From positions 29,592 to 93,591 of the forward strand of contig CAYTUG010000005.1 of assembly GCA_964441275.1 (NCBI GenBank): a stretch of 64,000 bases of DNA. Direction: 5' to 3'. A model generated the notes under the pieces. It searched no databases and was not told where the DNA came from. It worked only from the letters and a program-made list of their open reading frames with translations. Origin of the DNA: SZUA-584 sp964441275. Its GTDB lineage: Bacteria > Bacillota > Clostridia > Christensenellales > SZUA-584. Each line of letters starts with the position of its first letter. Position 1 is the stretch's first letter. Shown here in pieces: positions 61,741 to 64,000 of this stretch. Made by a program: the position numbers and the translations under genes.

Positions 61741-62763
61741 TTATCTGAACTGTGCGAGAAAGCGGATATCGTTCTCGTACAGCAGCCTTATGTCGGTTAT
61801 TCCGTATTTTATGTTCGCTAAGCGGTCAAGCCCAAGGCCGAAAGCGAACCCGGTATATTCGTCCGGGTCTATCCCGCAAACTCTTAAAACATTTGGGTGC
61901 ACCATGCCGCAGCCCAAAACCTCTATCATACCCGTGCCTTTGCAGATGCCGCACCCTTGCCCCATGCATTTTGAACAGGTAGCATCCACTTCGGCGCTCG
62001 GCTCGGTGAAAGGAAAGTGCCCCGGTCTAAATTTTGTTTCGGTTTCTTTTCCGTACAGCTCTTTGAGAAATAAATCGAGAGTGCTTTTTAAATGCGCAAG
62101 ACTAATTCCCTTATCCACCACCAAACCCTCAATTTGGTTAAAAACGGGGGAATGAGTTGCATCGACATCGTCCATCCTGTACACTCTGCCGGGACAAATC
62201 ATGCGGATAGGCGGTTTTTGCGCCAACATTGTACGTATTTGCACGGGCGAGGTATGCGTTCTGAGCACTATCTCTTCGGATATATAGAATGTATCCTGGG
62301 TATCGCGCGCAGGATGGTCTTTTGGTATGTTGAGCATCTCAAAATTATATTTGTCGTACTCTATTTCCGGCCCGTCCATAACGGAAAACCCCATGCTTAC
62401 GAATATATCGCGTATTTCATAGTAAACACACGTTAAAGGATGCAGCCCTCCGATTGCCCTTTTATTGCCCGGCAGCGTAATGTCTATTGATTCACTGAGC
62501 AATCTTTTTTGCGACTCTTCTTTTTGTAACAGGGCTGCCTTTTCGTTTATAGCGGCCGTCAAACGGTCTCTTATGCTGTTTATGAGCTTTCCAAATTCAG
62601 GCCGCTTTTCGCTGTCTAAATCTTTCATTCCCCTGAGCGCGGCAGTAAGCCGCCCCTTTTTGCCAAGCACGCCAATTCGGATTTGTTCAAGCTGTTCGGC
62701 AGTTGTGCAGCCGTCAATATCCGTTATTGTTTTTTCCGCCATATTGTCAAGAATAAAATCCAC
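61741..62763 (-). CDS. pheS: Phenylalanyl-tRNA synthetase alpha chain
   Basis: 340 residues from a GTG at 62763 with AAGGAG 8 nt upstream. N-terminal coiled coil (to about residue 90), then the class II catalytic core: HPLTCVYYEIRDIFVSMGF, DTFYISEE, motif 2 RTHTSPVQIRTML and PGRVYRMDDVDATHSPVFNQ, the insertion with Cys residues CSKCMGQGCGICKG, and motif 3 FGLGLDRLANIKYGI. Charges tRNA-Phe. Expression is controlled by the T-box leader upstream. Confidence 0.97.
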   Translation of the reverse strand: MDFILDNMAEKTITDIDGCTTAEQLEQIRIGVLGKKGRLTAALRGMKDLDSEKRPEFGKLINSIRDRLTAAINEKAALLQKEESQKRLLSESIDITLPGNKRAIGGLHPLTCVYYEIRDIFVSMGFSVMDGPEIEYDKYNFEMLNIPKDHPARDTQDTFYISEEIVLRTHTSPVQIRTMLAQKPPIRMICPGRVYRMDDVDATHSPVFNQIEGLVVDKGISLAHLKSTLDLFLKELYGKETETKFRPGHFPFTEPSAEVDATCSKCMGQGCGICKGTGMIEVLGCGMVHPNVLRVCGIDPDEYTGFAFGLGLDRLANIKYGITDIRLLYENDIRFLAQFR

Positions 62764-62785
62764 TTACATATCTCCTTGCTTTGAG

Positions 62786-63022
62786 TTTAAATCAAAAAAC
62801 CCTTCGCCATGGGGCGAAGAGTCCGCGGTACCACCCATATTCGCTTTTCGGCAAACTCCGGAAAAGCCTATTTCGCTGTAACGAAGCGTAACGTCCTTAT
62901 TGAAAGGCAGCTCTGCCTACGAATGTTCCCCATACGTGCAGTATTGCGCTTTCAGCCTTGGCGCTCTTCTCTTTAACATGCAAATCCGTACAAGTACTGC
63001 TTAGGCGTCGTTTGCTTTTACA
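62786..63022 (-). promoter_or_regulatory. T-box riboswitch leader of pheST
   Basis: On the minus strand a T-box sequence GGGTGGTACCGCGG (62836-62822) precedes a terminator hairpin (CTTCGCC/GGCGAAG, followed by GGTTTTTT, about 62819-62791). The upstream part holds a stem I with AGAGA and GGCTGAAAG-type conserved features and a specifier-loop sequence GAACATTCG from which UUC (Phe) can be read, in agreement with the gene. Uncharged tRNA-Phe would stabilise the antiterminator. Confidence 0.93.
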
Positions 63023-63028
63023 GCTAAA

Positions 63029-63058
63029 ATTATAGCATAACGAGCTAATATTTATCAA
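63029..63058 (-). promoter_or_regulatory. Promoter of the pheST T-box operon
   Basis: On the minus strand TTGATA (63058-63053), 18 nt, TATAAT (63034-63029), directly upstream of the T-box leader. Confidence 0.8.
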
Positions 63059-63088
63059 GAGCGTATTTTATATATAATCTACGTTGTC

Positions 63089-64000
63089 TGTAGGACTACA
63101 ATACATATTGGACAAAAGAACCTTAAAAATAAAGATGCAGGAGCTGACTCGGGTGGTATTGTTGAGTTGAAAAACAAAAACATACCGAAAGGAGCCATTC
63201 CTGCATGAATAACATAACACAAGACATGAAGTATCGGCAATCCCTTGTTTCATTTGCTTTAAAGCATGGTGTTTCTCGTGCCAGCCGCAAATACAACAAA
63301 TCGCGCTCTTACATATATTTTTGGTTGTCAAGGTACGATGGAACTATCGGCTCATTAGCTTGCATGTCTAGACGGCCTAAATATCACCCCACCCAGCATA
63401 CTGAAGAAGAAATTAACCTTCTGCGCCGAATGCGGCGCAGAAACCCTGACCTTGGACTATGTGAGCTATGGTGCAGAATGCGGGGACGAGGATACACGCG
63501 TACCATTGTGAGTATGTACCGTGTACTCAAACGGCTTGGTCTGCAGAAGGCTCCCGCTCCTAAGCCTAAATACGTACCAAAGCCATATGAGCAGATGCTT
63601 TATCCCGGACAACGCGTCCAAATAGACGTTAAATACGTGCCCTCGGCTTGCTTAGTCGGGGAAATCAAGGGCAAACGCTTATACCAGTACACCGCTATGG
63701 ACGAATTCTCACGACTGCGTTATGTGGAGGCTTTTGAAGAACACAGCACCTATTCTTCTGCCATATTCCTTGAACATGTAGTGAGGTTTTTCAAATTTCC
63801 TATAGAATGCGTACAGACCGACAATGGGTTTGAGTTTACCAATCGTTTCTCTGCTACCAAGCGCGATTTGCCTACTTTGTTCGAAGCCACTGCCGCTAAG
63901 CTGGGCATTAGGCACAAACTCATACGTCCTTACACACCAAGGCATAACGGCAAAGCCAAGCGCAGTCACAGGGAAGATAATAAGCGGTTTTACTATAACC
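63089..64000 (+). mobile_element. IS481-like insertion sequence, right part outside window
   Basis: The left end begins TGTAGGACTACAATACATAT, close to the end at 30437 (four differences in the first 25 positions). The leader to the transposase start is about 115 nt and shares ACATACCGAAAGGA with the deleted copy. The element is inserted about 30 bp upstream of the pheS promoter, in the opposite orientation. Confidence 0.85.
63205..64000 (+). CDS. IS481-family transposase, 3' end outside window
   Basis: 265 codons from the ATG at 63205, AAAGGAG 10 nt upstream. N-terminal helix-turn-helix (YRQSLVSFALKHGVSRASRK), a second HTH and the integrase core: first Asp in RVQIDVKYVP, AMDEFSRLRYVEAF, second Asp in CVQTDNGFEF. 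In the block where the third acid is expected, the sequence is HNGKAKRSHRED, so Lys stands where related elements have Glu (HNGKxERSH). The copy may be inactive. The frame is open to the window edge. Confidence 0.85.
   Translation, partial: MNNITQDMKYRQSLVSFALKHGVSRASRKYNKSRSYIYFWLSRYDGTIGSLACMSRRPKYHPTQHTEEEINLLRRMRRRNPDLGLCELWCRMRGRGYTRTIVSMYRVLKRLGLQKAPAPKPKYVPKPYEQMLYPGQRVQIDVKYVPSACLVGEIKGKRLYQYTAMDEFSRLRYVEAFEEHSTYSSAIFLEHVVRFFKFPIECVQTDNGFEFTNRFSATKRDLPTLFEATAAKLGIRHKLIRPYTPRHNGKAKRSHREDNKRFYYN

Overview
The window comes from a low-to-moderate GC, anaerobic, probably spore-forming member of the Clostridia (Bacillota). The reasons are the accBCDA-fabH-acp-fabK type II fatty acid synthesis operon with FabK as enoyl reductase, the scpA-scpB-ytfJ-dacF-rluB block, a GerW/YtfJ sporulation protein, a T-box leader in front of pheST, strong GGAGG-type ribosome binding sites with many TTG/GTG starts, a Na+-pumping biotin decarboxylase cluster, a GTP-type PEP carboxykinase, an LPXTG protein with its sortase, and two perfect Spo0A-box-like heptamers. 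I cannot name a genus. No tRNA, rRNA or CRISPR array is visible.

Layout. 1-5670 (minus): fatty acid synthesis operon accB-accC-accD-accA-fabH-acpP-fabK, cut by the left edge, with a canonical promoter and a 17-bp palindromic operator. 5.9-6.5 kb: IS30-family relic. 6.7-14.4 kb (plus): chemoreceptor, PfkB sugar kinase, DUF4474 protein, metallophosphoesterase, PckG. 14.5-24.6 kb: accessory region with decayed fragments, a small lipoprotein, an LPXTG adhesin plus sortase, a PadR/HAAS/DUF4097 operon, and scars of a chemoreceptor, an FtsX permease and a lipoprotein. 24.6-31 kb: a membrane-tethered ECF sigma factor with a beta-helix surface protein, a partial duplication of the sigma gene carrying a deletion, a lipoprotein, and IS30 and IS481 relics.

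31.0-45.9 kb (minus): a nine-gene exopolysaccharide operon. It encodes an SLH/SGNH acetylesterase, a WsfD-like membrane hexosyltransferase, a GH8-like lipoprotein, a DUF2334 protein, a GT2 synthase, a BcsB-like protein, a membrane-bound degenerate GGDEF protein, a GH26 mannanase and a UDP-GlcNAc 2-epimerase. Its core matches the logic of the Listeria Pss system, in which c-di-GMP acts through a degenerate GGDEF receptor on a ManNAc polymer synthase. I consider it the most interesting system in the window.

46.2-53.9 kb (minus): DUF4234/SHOCT membrane protein, GapA, and a five-gene Na+-decarboxylase/transcarboxylase cluster holding both a 5S-type (oxaloacetate/pyruvate) and a 12S-type (acyl-CoA) carboxyltransferase with one biotin carrier and the OadB/OadG membrane parts. 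54.0-63.1 kb (minus): housekeeping block rluB, dacF, ytfJ, DUF2953, scpB, scpA, M50 peptidase, zapA, pheT, pheS, with a T-box leader. 63.1-64.0 kb: the 5' part of an IS481-like element whose predicted catalytic Glu is Lys.

How the genes fit together: PckG, GapA and the decarboxylase cluster act around the PEP/oxaloacetate/pyruvate node and Na+ energetics. The acc/fab operon makes membrane lipid. The 31-46 kb operon, the LPXTG/sortase pair and the sigma/beta-helix pair shape the cell surface. Repeats derived from IS30 ends sit just upstream of four promoters, all in the orientation of the downstream gene.
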